Origin: Thermocladium modestius JCM 10088
Lineage (GTDB): Archaea; Thermoproteota; Thermoprotei; Thermoproteales; Thermocladiaceae
Assembly (NCBI GenBank): GCA_001315925.1
Contig: BBBF01000011.1
Span: 1 to 39,149, forward strand
Length of the DNA: 39,149 bases
Reading direction: 5' to 3'
The position numbers and the translations under genes were made by a program. Shown here piece after piece: positions 19,218 to 28,300 of this stretch (positions are counted from its first letter, which is position 1; each line of letters starts with the position of its first letter). The notes under the pieces were generated by a model, which was not told where the DNA came from, did no database searches, and saw nothing but the letters and a program-made list of their open reading frames with translations.

Positions 19218-19868
19218 TCACTTAATTTCTCGTCTCCATCCAATAATTATCAGCGGTTTGCCGCCTACTTCCTCCTTACTTGCCTCACATCCAACGTCCT
19301 TAAAGATTCTCATCATTTTGTCTACGCTGGGCTTATCGATTAACTCCTTGACTACTTCCGGGATTATATATGAAGATGCCAGGAAAGGCATATATACATT
19401 AATTTTAGTTATCAATAATCTATAAATATGTGCAAGCAATTGAGAATCTTCGTTTCCTATATACATAGCACCTTTGCTACATGGAGAACGCATTAGCTCC
19501 TCCTCCATGCTTAGCCCTATAATGAAATCTCTAGTGAACGGCACCGGCGTAGCAAGTGCAAAATCGGGATTATTCGCAATAATCAAGCTCTTGAATAATT
19601 CATAAATGTAATCCCATTTAATCGCAAACACTTCTTTTGCCTTTAAGTCTAGATAAGATATACCATCTATTAGGAAAGATGGAACGAGCACTACCAGATA
19701 CTTATCATTATCTATTACCTTACCAACTAGTTCAATGCTATTAAATGGCTCACTTAAATGGTCACAAGAATACTTTACTATTCCGCTTCCATCTCTACCG
19801 ATAGGTACCTTGCTGCATCCAGATAATTCAATTTCCTTTATAGATCCGAATTCTAGAATGAACATCAA
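19218..19868 (-). CDS. Unknown 216-residue protein in ATPase operon
   Basis: I do not recognise this protein. The frame is unbroken and starts MMFILEFGSIKEIELSG. It shows several hydrophobic beta-like stretches (KYLVVLVPSFLIDGISYL, LIIIGW at the end), a helical middle, and no membrane segment, signal peptide or obvious nuclease motif. Five Cys residues are scattered without a CxxC pair. It starts 3 bases after the stop of the Cys-rich gene, so these genes are almost certainly one transcript with the ATPase. Its codon use is A/T-richer than the flanking herA, with few G/C tracts. It could be the effector or specificity partner of the ATPase (inference only). Confidence 0.7.
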   Translation of the reverse strand: MMFILEFGSIKEIELSGCSKVPIGRDGSGIVKYSCDHLSEPFNSIELVGKVIDNDKYLVVLVPSFLIDGISYLDLKAKEVFAIKWDYIYELFKSLIIANNPDFALATPVPFTRDFIIGLSMEEELMRSPCSKGAMYIGNEDSQLLAHIYRLLITKINVYMPFLASSYIIPEVVKELIDKPSVDKMMRIFKDVGCEASKEEVGGKPLIIIGWRREIK

Positions 19869-19871
19869 ACA

Positions 19872-20372
19872 TCACCTTGTACCCTTGCATCCAATTACTC
19901 TACATTGTTTTTTATTACATTTATTGTAAATTTTTTTTATTAATTTGTCAGGAATTATCAGTATAAATTTAAAACCTATTGATCCTGCCACATGTAAATA
20001 ATCCCGCAATATATTATTCTTACTGGACCCAGTGTTGGAACCGCACGCACACTCTACCATGAATCTATAGATATATCCTGGTTTCTTACGACTCACAGAC
20101 ACCAACAAGCATATATCCGGGTTTAGACTTCCTGATCTTGAGCATTTTTCACACTTGATTATAGTTCCATTTTTTATTCTATTACTACATTCATCTAGTC
20201 TACAGAGGCCTATTTTAACCGGTGTGTAATTACTTAATTCCTTTATTGCCTTTATTAAATCATGGTTTGGATTTAATATACCACACTCGCAATCAACAAC
20301 TTTATCGGAATTAATCGGCATGCCTTGCGAATTTAAGTCGCACGATGTAACGGAATAATATGATGGATTCAT
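19872..20372 (-). CDS. Unknown Cys-rich protein (166 aa) in ATPase operon
   Basis: The product has 13 Cys in 166 residues, including CEC (30-32 region), CRLDEC, CEKC, CAC and a C-terminal CNKKQCRVIGC, suggesting one or more structural zinc sites. A hydrophobic strand FKFILIIPDKL precedes the last Cys cluster. No enzyme motif is visible and I do not know the family. It begins on the base next to the ATPase stop and ends 3 bases before the next gene, so translation is coupled. The unbroken frame and absence of G/C tracts make the prediction reliable as a gene though not as a function. A DNA- or RNA-binding zinc protein is one possibility. Confidence 0.7.
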   Translation of the reverse strand: MNPSYYSVTSCDLNSQGMPINSDKVVDCECGILNPNHDLIKAIKELSNYTPVKIGLCRLDECSNRIKNGTIIKCEKCSRSGSLNPDICLLVSVSRKKPGYIYRFMVECACGSNTGSSKNNILRDYLHVAGSIGFKFILIIPDKLIKKIYNKCNKKQCRVIGCKGTR

Positions 20373-21402
20373 CTAAGAGGACACCTCCATATATGCCTCG
20401 TGTTCTTCTTCGAATAGGTCAATGTCACTTAACTCATTAATAGATTTAATTTCCTTTATCGTTCCTTCCTTAAACACGTATACTGTTGCCTTCTTTTTGA
20501 TGGCGAGCAACGGTATGAGCCCATTATGTGTTTCCATTATTATTGGAAAACCATATTCTTCATCGCTAAGCAGGCCGAATAGTCCGCTTAAGTAATCGAC
20601 ATGGAGCCCAAACTCTGCTGTATCTATATATACGAAAACTGCTTCTCCAATATCGCTTAATATCCGTGCCATAGATAATGCGGATGCTATCAGCGATAAT
20701 TGCCTTATTCCGGTGCTAATGAATTCCTCATTGCATATCATCTTTTTATTATCATATATGTCGGTAAGGCAAGGTGTTACTCCAACCGCTCTCAGCCGAT
20801 ATCTTGGCTCGATCCCCCCCGTCACTATATCATTCAGATACTCTAGATATGTTAAGTAAAGTTTCCCCCCCAAGTCCTCTTGTGTATATGATCTTTTGAG
20901 TATATTACCCACCAATGATTCGATGCTCACTATATTGCCAAAATGGATTTCATTATTCATAGATGAAGATGGACTAATTCTAATTGATCCCCCCCACGAG
21001 ATCGTTATTATAGCGTATGGCTTATTGCCTATTGCACGAAACGGTAGAGATCCTTCCGAGCAGTTACTCTCACTCTTCACCTCATTACCATCGTACTTAA
21101 AGGTGATCCTTAACTTGCCTTGGCTCTCCCTTACTTTTTCCAGGATTAATTCACTACTATGGGCCCCCCCATCGCTGAGAATTGCATTTGAATTATCCTT
21201 GTCAAAATTAACCAGCAAACATAGGTCTCTGATGGGTACAGTCGCGTCTAGGGATCCAAATGCTAAAATGCGGTCTAGAACTTATTGTAGTGCTTTTTCC
21301 TGAATTATTGGGACCGTAGAAAATAATGGGTCTGTTATCGAATTCAACGCTTCCCCCCCTCTCTATGGGCCCCCCCATGTTCTCCAACTCCAATCTATAC
21401 AT
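20373..21402 (-). CDS. SMC/OLD-like AAA ATPase, frameshifted
   Basis: The N-terminus MYRLELENMGGPIERGG leads to Walker A IIFYGPNNSGKSTT. The second frame contains GIRQLSLIASALSMARI (ABC-type signature region) and VFVYIDTAEFGLHVDYLSG, the Walker B with the LH of SMC/OLD-type ATPases, then PIIMETHNG, like the H-loop region. Such ATPases act in defence systems with partner nucleases or toxins (OLD, PARIS, RecF-like families). The Walker B Glu/Asp order is IDTAE rather than IDEPE. The two frames join near 21270, where one base (a CC at ACCGC) must be removed; unlike most breaks here it is not in a long G/C tract. Repaired length is about 342. TATA-like CTTTTAAAT lies about 25 bases before ATG 21402. 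Confidence 0.8.
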
Positions 21403-21469
21403 TATAATTATTGCATTAATGAAGATTTAAAAGATTATCTTTATTTTATGCAATGAATTTCTTTATTTT

Positions 21470-22400
21470 TTATTTTGTACTGAATCTACCATATCCGAGG
21501 GCCGTCTTTGCCCCCCCCAATCCCTTGATAAATGCGCCCTTCAACGCCTCTATCAACACCTGCGCAGTGCACATGCCTTGACATTCATTGCCCATTTGAG
21601 CCGCGTATATATAGTCACCGGGCGCGTCTGTCTTGCACTTTACCATCACTTTATGCTTAACTCTTTTTCTGTTGGCCATTATTACTACCCTGAAGCCGAT
21701 ACCCTTGGAGACAGTGAGGAAGGGCAGTGGGGGGGTTGGACTGACGTCGGTCTCGCTTATTGCTCCCTCGACCTCCCTGTAGTGGGGGGGATTAATTATA
21801 TCAATGCTCAATAACCCTCGCCCAGAGGGGCAGTAAGTTGGGTATGAATCCAGCACTACCACGGGGGGAAGCCTCAACTGGACTTTTCCTGGCATTAACT
21901 GGACTCAACGCCGTGAGGCACGGAGCCGCACTGGGGGGGCTAGACTCAAGTGCTCCCCTGAGGGAGGTAGAGGGTATATATGGCAGGTTAGCTATGGGAT
22001 CCCAGGCAATGCCCAGCTCCAGGGCCTCCATGTATGGATTGCTGAGGCCTATGGCTAACCTGCTCGTCAAGATGAAGGTGGAATCTATTATTTTCTCATA
22101 GCCCAACCCGATAAGCGCGTCTCTGACTTGATCCATATGGGCATTAACATCCCTCACTAAGTTAGAGATACTATTACAACTATATGTCCCTACAAGCCTT
22201 TTCATTATAGCCTTCACTCGCTCGTTAATCAGTTCCCTATAATTGGAATTATTAATGCTTCTTCCACTTAATGCTCCTCCAGTTATTATTTCATTTATGG
22301 ATTTCACGTATTTGAGCCTAATGTAACTTATCGCATTAGTTGATTGATTCATTATATCATGAGTTGGTTGAGTGGGGGGGTTCACGGCCATGAATGCCAC
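21470..22400 (-). CDS. cmr6: Cmr6, type III-B effector subunit (Cas7-like RAMP), frameshifted
   Basis: Cmr6 caps the Cmr backbone near the crRNA 3' end. The N-terminal frame has SRLAIGLSNPYMEALELGIAW and the RAMP motif PYIPSTSLRGAL; the C-terminal frame has VVVLDSYPTY, DIINP-HY and the closing GLGGAKTALGYGRF, all typical of Cmr6. The two join if the G6/C6 tract at about 21862-21867 is read as five bases. About 309 residues. A C7 near 21935-21941 may hide a further in-frame surplus Pro. The start at ATG 22400 overlaps the end of cmr1 by about 19 bases. It is the last gene of the cmr4-5-1-6 operon; the ATPase gene follows after 67 bases with its own promoter. Confidence 0.87.
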
Positions 22401-23638
22401 CTAATTCCCCTTCTATTAAGGTACTCAGTGAATTCATTCAACGCAGTATAGGTGGCATTGATTATATCGTTCTCGCTTATATTTATCGGCTTGTTTCCCC
22501 CCGTCGATCCACATCAATTTCCTGGGCCAATCGGCAGATGTTAACACTGTCAGATAGCTGGTTTTCCCGTGTACTGCGAGCAGCATGGGGGGGGAAGCCC
22601 TCCTATCCGAGCCGCTGGTAATCTCGTAGCCCGTGCCCCCCCTCTGTTCTCTGGGCAGTCCCAATATCCATGCCATGAGCCTAAGCCTAAGATCATCCTT
22701 ACCTCTTGGATCACCTCTTGTAGCCCTAGCCCTCTCCGGCCTCAAGAAAAAGTTGTGTAGAAGCTGTAACTTATCCTTGCCGGCCTCCATTGTGATTACT
22801 TGGAATGAAAATAGTTTTTGATCTCTATTACTCCTATAATTCCTATCAACGCAATTAGTCAAGTCGCTGATAGTCACGCTTGGTATGGGAGACAAGCTGC
22901 ATCTGCTCCTTCCACTGCTCCCCCCCGCCATTCTCTCCAGAACGTGATTACCCACTACCTTATCTACGTAATTCATTGCCTCATTTACAGCATCGCCTAT
23001 TCTCCACTCCATATTGAAAAGCCGAGAATAATTACCCTCAACTTGTATATCCAAGCAACCCCAACCCCCCCCTCCTACCCCCCCCTTGCCAAGCACGATA
23101 AGTTCAAGGCCAGACCAAGCGCGCCGAGCGATGCCTTCACTGCATCACTGCTTAGCCCGCAATTTAAGTGATCATCTACTATAATTCTGATCCTCAATTG
23201 ATCCAAGTACTCCACCTGCCTCTTGCCCAGAGTGAGAAGCTTAACCCTGTTCAAATCCCTTATGTTATAATCATTGTTGGCTATCTTGGGAGACACATTA
23301 TCCATGGTCTCCACCTCTATGCTAAAGCAAGATGCTCTGTGCTTTTTCCCCCCCCTACCGACGTACCCAAGCCCCCCCATATCGATGCCGACTATCTCTG
23401 AAATAACGCTTGCCTCCGCCTTTGTGGGCGTCTTGACGGCGTTTTTATTGGATTCTCCATTGAGTAATCCCCTATTGAATAAGGCGCCGGCCACCAGTGA
23501 CCTAGCCCACCAACGCCAAATCCCCCCCTTCACCTCGCTGGGCCTTATCGGGTAGTCCACATCTACCTCGTTCGGGTCGGCGGAGCCTGATAAGAGGGGG
23601 GGCGTCGCGAGGCTTGCGCTTATCTGAGCCAATACCAT
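22382..23638 (-). CDS. cmr1: Cmr1, type III-B effector subunit (Cas7-like RAMP), frameshifted
   Basis: Cmr1 sits at the crRNA 3' end of the complex. The N-terminal frame holds DYPIRPSEVKGGIWRWWARS, the diagnostic Cmr1 motif (K-G-x-W-R-W-W-x-R); the second frame begins after LARG-VGG and continues WGCLDIQVEG, FFLRPERARA, RLMAWILGLP and WPRKLMWIDGG. Breaks: G8 near 23083-23090 (six needed) and G6 near 22498-22503 (five, giving GGNKPINISENDI and a C-terminus ending RRGIRWHSWP). The corrected stop is at 22382, overlapping cmr6. About 415 residues. Near 23063-23070 a second C8 tract probably adds Gly residues. It follows cmr5 by about 20 bases. Confidence 0.86.
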
Positions 23639-23658
23639 TTAATCGCCTGTTGGCTTCT

Positions 23659-24153
23659 CTATGGAGCCTCCGCTAGTCTCTTCAATTGAACCGCGAACAG
23701 CAGCAATTTATTGTCGGCCAGCAGCTCCGCGTTGCCAGCGTTTAATTGATTTATGACGTCAATCAACGTGCCTGCCTTGCTTATGGTACTCAACTTAATC
23801 AATGCCTTCACTAAACACGCGCCGTACAATTCATAGGCCTCATTGCTTACCTTGCCGCTTTCCTTCAATTTCCTAAATACATCCTCAATGGAATTACTGC
23901 CTAGCGCTATGCCTAGCTTTGAGAGGCCCGTCTCGTTTTTATCGCTTGACTTTGACAATATATAACTCAAGACATACGTTGAGCCGTTGTAGTATAGGTC
24001 GGTCAACATGTCCCTACACCTAGACCTAAAGCCGGACCTGACTTCTTTGTCTCCATCCCTGTCCCCGAACACCTTGTTGAAGGCTGTAATGCATTCTACG
24101 GCCAGATCCAATACGCCGTCCCTGACCTGGACGGAACTCACTCCAACCACCAC
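23659..24153 (-). CDS. cmr5: Cmr5, type III-B small subunit
   Basis: A 164-residue, predominantly helical protein in the position of cmr5 between cmr4 and cmr1. The segment SGFRSRCRDMLTDLYYNGST followed by VLSYILSKS resembles Cmr5, in which basic helices contact the displaced target strand; C-terminal helices (CLVKALIKLSTISKAGTLID, LLLFAVQLKRL) fit the family. The frame is unbroken. GTG 24153 is the likely start and overlaps the cmr4 stop by about 16 bases; another GTG lies immediately after. The family is poorly conserved, so identification rests partly on operon order. Confidence 0.75.
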   Translation of the reverse strand: MVVGVSSVQVRDGVLDLAVECITAFNKVFGDRDGDKEVRSGFRSRCRDMLTDLYYNGSTYVLSYILSKSSDKNETGLSKLGIALGSNSIEDVFRKLKESGKVSNEAYELYGACLVKALIKLSTISKAGTLIDVINQLNAGNAELLADNKLLLFAVQLKRLAEAP

Positions 24154-25108
24154 AGCTTAGCCAGCCCCCCCTTCCCTACAGTTTCCTTACCGCCAATCAC
24201 CACGGAGCCCAACTTCGTCAGTTTCTCACATATCTTGCGTGGATCCTTTAATTCATCATTGGACGCCTTGGTGCTGCTGCATAAAACCGCCGACGCATCA
24301 ATGAGTGCTGGGGCAGGTATTCCTCCTCCCAGAGCCCGCCCGAGACCACAGTCTTCGTGGCCCTATCCAGCCTCACCCTGGTCTGCACTATCAAGCTCCT
24401 CCTCACAATGTCCCGGATAACATCATCATCCACTACCACCAATCCAGCGGCCGATACCTTGTTCCCCAATTCGCCTCCAAGCAGATCGGCCAGTTTCTTC
24501 TTGACTCCTTTTTGATCTATTTTGGCCTCCAGCTCCAACTCATTTATCACAACCTTATCATTTATTGTATATTCTCCGGCGCTGGCCAGCGATTTTCCAT
24601 TGCCCATGGCCTCCCTAACATCACTGATCAATTTATCGAGATCCTCATGTTTCTTTCTATATGATTCCTTGAGATGACCATTAAGTCCAGACAATGCATA
24701 TAGGTAAGTGGAGTAATAGCTCAGTAAGTGGGGAGACGTAACGTAAACCCAAACCCCCCCCTTAATGACCTGGCGGGAATCAGGAGAAGCCTGGCATCCA
24801 GGAACGATACCGCGGATGAATAATCAGGAGCCCCCCCCGCCTCTGGTCCGAATATTGCATTCACTTCCTTCCTGCAATTATCATCACCGCAATCAAGCGC
24901 GAAGCTGCTCCGCACGGTTCCCTTCAACTCGCTTGCCCAGATAACCGGCATGTCGAACTCATCCCGCTGGATCTGCAAGTCAACTACATCGCCCCCCCCT
25001 ACCGCTGCCAGGATGCATCGGCGTCAATGCTTGAATGAATAACAGCCTAGCTTGATTGCCAGCCGCACTAGAAGCAGATGTCGCCGAAGTAACCCCGCTC
25101 ATGCTCAT
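24138..25108 (-). CDS. cmr4: Cmr4, type III-B backbone subunit (Cas7-like RAMP), frameshifted
   Basis: Cmr4 forms the repeated backbone that cuts target RNA. In order: LLFIQALTPMHPGSGRG near the N-terminus, VVDLQIQRDEFDMPVIWASELKG, FLDARLLLIPARSLRG, VWVYVTSPHLLSYYSTYLYALSG, IVQTRVRLDRATKTVVSGGLWEEEYLP and a C-terminal GSVVIGGKETVGKGGL. The ID of ALIDAS is also present. The Asp of HPGSG...VVD near residue 40 fits the catalytic position. Breaks: G8 near 24993-25000 (seven or four), C8 near 24754-24761 (six needed), and one near 24310, where the C4 seems to need a base more. ATG 25108 is 26 bases after a TATA-like TTTTATAAG (25130-25137). First gene of the operon. Confidence 0.85.
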
Positions 25109-25300
25109 AAATGCGAGAGGCAACGCTTTCTTATAAAATTATCCCCCCAAGTTATCAGCAAAATAACTAACATTACCTACACAACAAGATAACTCATCGC
25201 TTTGCACATTATAATATATTTTTATAACAACTATACTAACCTCCTCCCAGTCCAAAGAAGCAAGTATCATTCCATTATTACAATAATTCATTAGCCTTAC
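25109..25300. promoter_or_regulatory. cmr4 promoter and A/T-rich gap next to array 2
   Basis: Minus-strand TATA-like TTTTATAAG near 25130-25137 precedes cmr4. The rest is A/T-rich without genes and borders the decayed end of array 2. Confidence 0.6.
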
Positions 25301-25325
25301 AATTCAATTATTTTATAAACTCTGC
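25301..25325 (-). repeat. Decayed CRISPR repeat beyond array 2
   Basis: Matches the array 2 repeat (as read on the plus strand) at 18 of 25 positions, keeping CAATT, TTTT and the terminal TCTGC. It is 36 bases from the terminal repeat at 25362, one spacer length, so it is likely the relic of the oldest unit. Confidence 0.65.
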
Positions 25326-25361
25326 CCATCCAACAGAGCCAATAATATTTACCATTCCTCA

Positions 25362-28300
25362 CTCTCAATTCTTTATGTAGATTCTGCATCATTAACCGTA
25401 TTAATTAACCACTCCACAGCATTGACTCTCAATTCTTTTGTAGATTCTGCTTTTACCCCCAATGCGGAGCTGAATTTCCCGCGCGCTCTCAATTCTTTTG
25501 TAGATTCTGCAAATCATGTGAAATCCATAGGGGGGGTAGAGCTAGAAGGGCTCTCAATTCTTTTGTAGATTCTGCTGGGCAAGGTGAGGCGGCAGACTCT
25601 CGGAGCCGAACACACTCTCAATTCTTTTGTAGATTCTGCTTTTTCACCTTTCTTTTTTCTCCCCCCCTCCCACATGGTCTCTCAATTCTTTTGTAGATTC
25701 TGCATGATACTATCATAATTAGTGCTAACGGAGATATACTCTCTCAATTCTTTTGTAGATTCTGCAACGCCGTACACCGAGTCATTGCTCCAAGACACTA
25801 CCCTCTCTCAATTCTTTTGTAGATTCTGCTCTCAGCCACTCGTTGGAAATGAGGAATGGATGCCTCACTCTCAATTCTTTTGTAGATTCTGCCTAAAGAA
25901 TTCCTCGGCAAGGGAAAGAACGCCGAGGAGTTCTCTCAATTCTTTTGTAGATTCTGCCCATAACCTGGAAGCAAGCCGCGGGCGAGATAATTCTCTCAAT
26001 TCTTTTGTAGATTCTGCTTGAATGAATACATAACTCATGCGTCAAAGGTATACTACTCTCAATTCTTTTGTAGATTCTGCTTCAACAAACCGGTTTCGAG
26101 CCCGATACAATCTTAGATCCCTCTCAATTCTTTTGTAGATTCTGCTATGAAGCGGTATGGGTAGTAGTACTTGTCGCCGTCCGGCTCTCAATTCTTTTGT
26201 AGATTCTGCTGCAGTTTTTGGAGAAGGTGAGGATGAATGGATCTTACTCTCAATTCTTTTGTAGATTCTGCGTAACCACAACACCCGATCCTCCGGTTCC
26301 TTCCCAACTCCTCTCAATTCTTTTGTAGATTCTGCTGGATCCAGTGTTCACGAATGATTTAGAGGTGCCGATCTCTCAATTCTTTTGTAGATTCTGCTTA
26401 ACGTTTCTTAATGATGTGAATAACGGTAATGCAGTAACTCTCAATTCTTTTGTAGATTCTGCGCCCTGCCTTTATCAAGCCGCATGGTCTCTCTCCCCCC
26501 CTGGAATCTCTCAATTCTTTTGTAGATTCTGCCTGCTGCTCCGCCACGAAGGTGTGGTAGATCTTGGGGTAGCCTCTCAATTCTTTTGTAGATTCTGCGA
26601 TAGTGACTTAGTTGATTCATATGTGTGGCTGAAAAAGAACTCTCAATTCTTTTGTAGATTCTGCCCTCAAGGATGTTTTAGCCTTTCTCGAGAGGGTAAA
26701 AACTCTCAATTCTTTTGTAGATTCTGCGGTTTGGGCAGCCTTTTCGGCTGCCTCCAGGTTTTGGTCTCTCAATTCTTTTGTAGATTCTGCGGGGGGGAGC
26801 CGGATCCAGGCTTCCCCTGGACGTCCAAGGAGACTCTCAATTCTTTTGTAGATTCTGCCCAAGGGCCTCCAGGCCCTTGAAGAGCAAAAGGAAGAGGACT
26901 CTCAATTCTTTTGTAGATTCTGCTTTGCCGTGTCGCAAGAGACGGACGCCGGCGAGATCCTCTCCGCTCTCAATTCTTTTGTAGATTCTGCTTTAAAGGG
27001 GGGGAATTTCCAAATGGGGGGGATCCCCTTAAACTCTCAATTCTTTTGTAGATTCTGCGCCGAGCGAGCTTAAGCAATTCATGGAAACACGGCCAGGCTC
27101 TCAATTCTTTTGTAGATTCTGCATGGATGACAGGGTAGCTCTGGACGCGGTGAGCCCGGCTCTCAATTCTTTTGTAGATTCTGCTATCAATCATTTCCCA
27201 AAACATCGACGTCGTCCACTCAACTCTCAATTCTTTTGTAGATTCTGCGAACAAATGAGGACGATCTATTGTACCGGTACGTCCCGGACTCTCAATTCTT
27301 TTGTAGATTCTGCGTAAGGATGACTCAATTGATAGCGGACAGTTAAATATTCACTCTCAATTCTTTTGTAGATTCTGCTGGACGTTTACTTTTTTGAGGT
27401 GAGTCTCGATGAGTGACTCTCAATTCTTTTGTAGATTCTGCTATGAAGAGGCTGATAAAGAATAGGGATAACGTAATTTGCCTTCTCTCAATTCTTTTGT
27501 AGATTCTGCTTAGGTTTAACATCGCCAACAACCTGGTTCAAGCATACTTCTCTCAATTCTTTTGTAGATTCTGCGAACCGGAGAGCCTCGAGCTGCTCAT
27601 CACGTCTAGATCTCTCAATTCTTTTGTAGATTCTGCTAGTATCATTGTAAATCCCACGTCTAAGCCCATAGACGTCTCTCAATTCTTTTGTAGATTCTGC
27701 ATGAGTTTGGGAGAATACTTGAAAGAAAGGGGGGGGATAATAATCTCTCAATTCTTTTGTAGATTCTGCCAGGCTCATCTGCAGCAGCTGGACAATTCTA
27801 CGTTACCGCCTCTCAATTCTTTTGTAGATTCTGCGAGTGACGACATAAACTTTACGTCATTCACTAATAGTCTCTCAATTCTTTTGTAGATTCTGCGATA
27901 GTATAATCTCCTCGCTTTCATCGCTACCGCTCTCAGCTCTCAATTCTTTTGTAGATTCTGCTCAATCAATTAAGCGAGTCACTACGCCCACTAATAGCTC
28001 TCAATTCTTTTGTAGATTCTGCAGCAATAAGCTCCCCAAACACGTGCCCACATCGCTTGAGGCTCTCAATTCTTTTGTAGATTCTGCCTGATGCTCACCG
28101 CTGAGGCTGCTAGGTTGATCGGAGCTCTCAATTCTTTTGTAGATTCTGCAGTGGTCGAAGTGCGTCTCCGACGGTCTGCTGAACGCCGACTCTCAATTCT
28201 TTTGTAGATTCTGCGCCTACCCGTCCCCCCCGCTCAAGCCATGAAAATAGCGGCTCTCAATTCTTTTGTAGATTCTGCGGTGCTGGGAAGGAGTACAGGA

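Noticed and set aside
19218..19868. The 216-residue protein as a Cas6
   Set aside because: It lacks the C-terminal Gly-rich loop and the ferredoxin-like pattern expected of Cas6; it is operonic with an ATPase.
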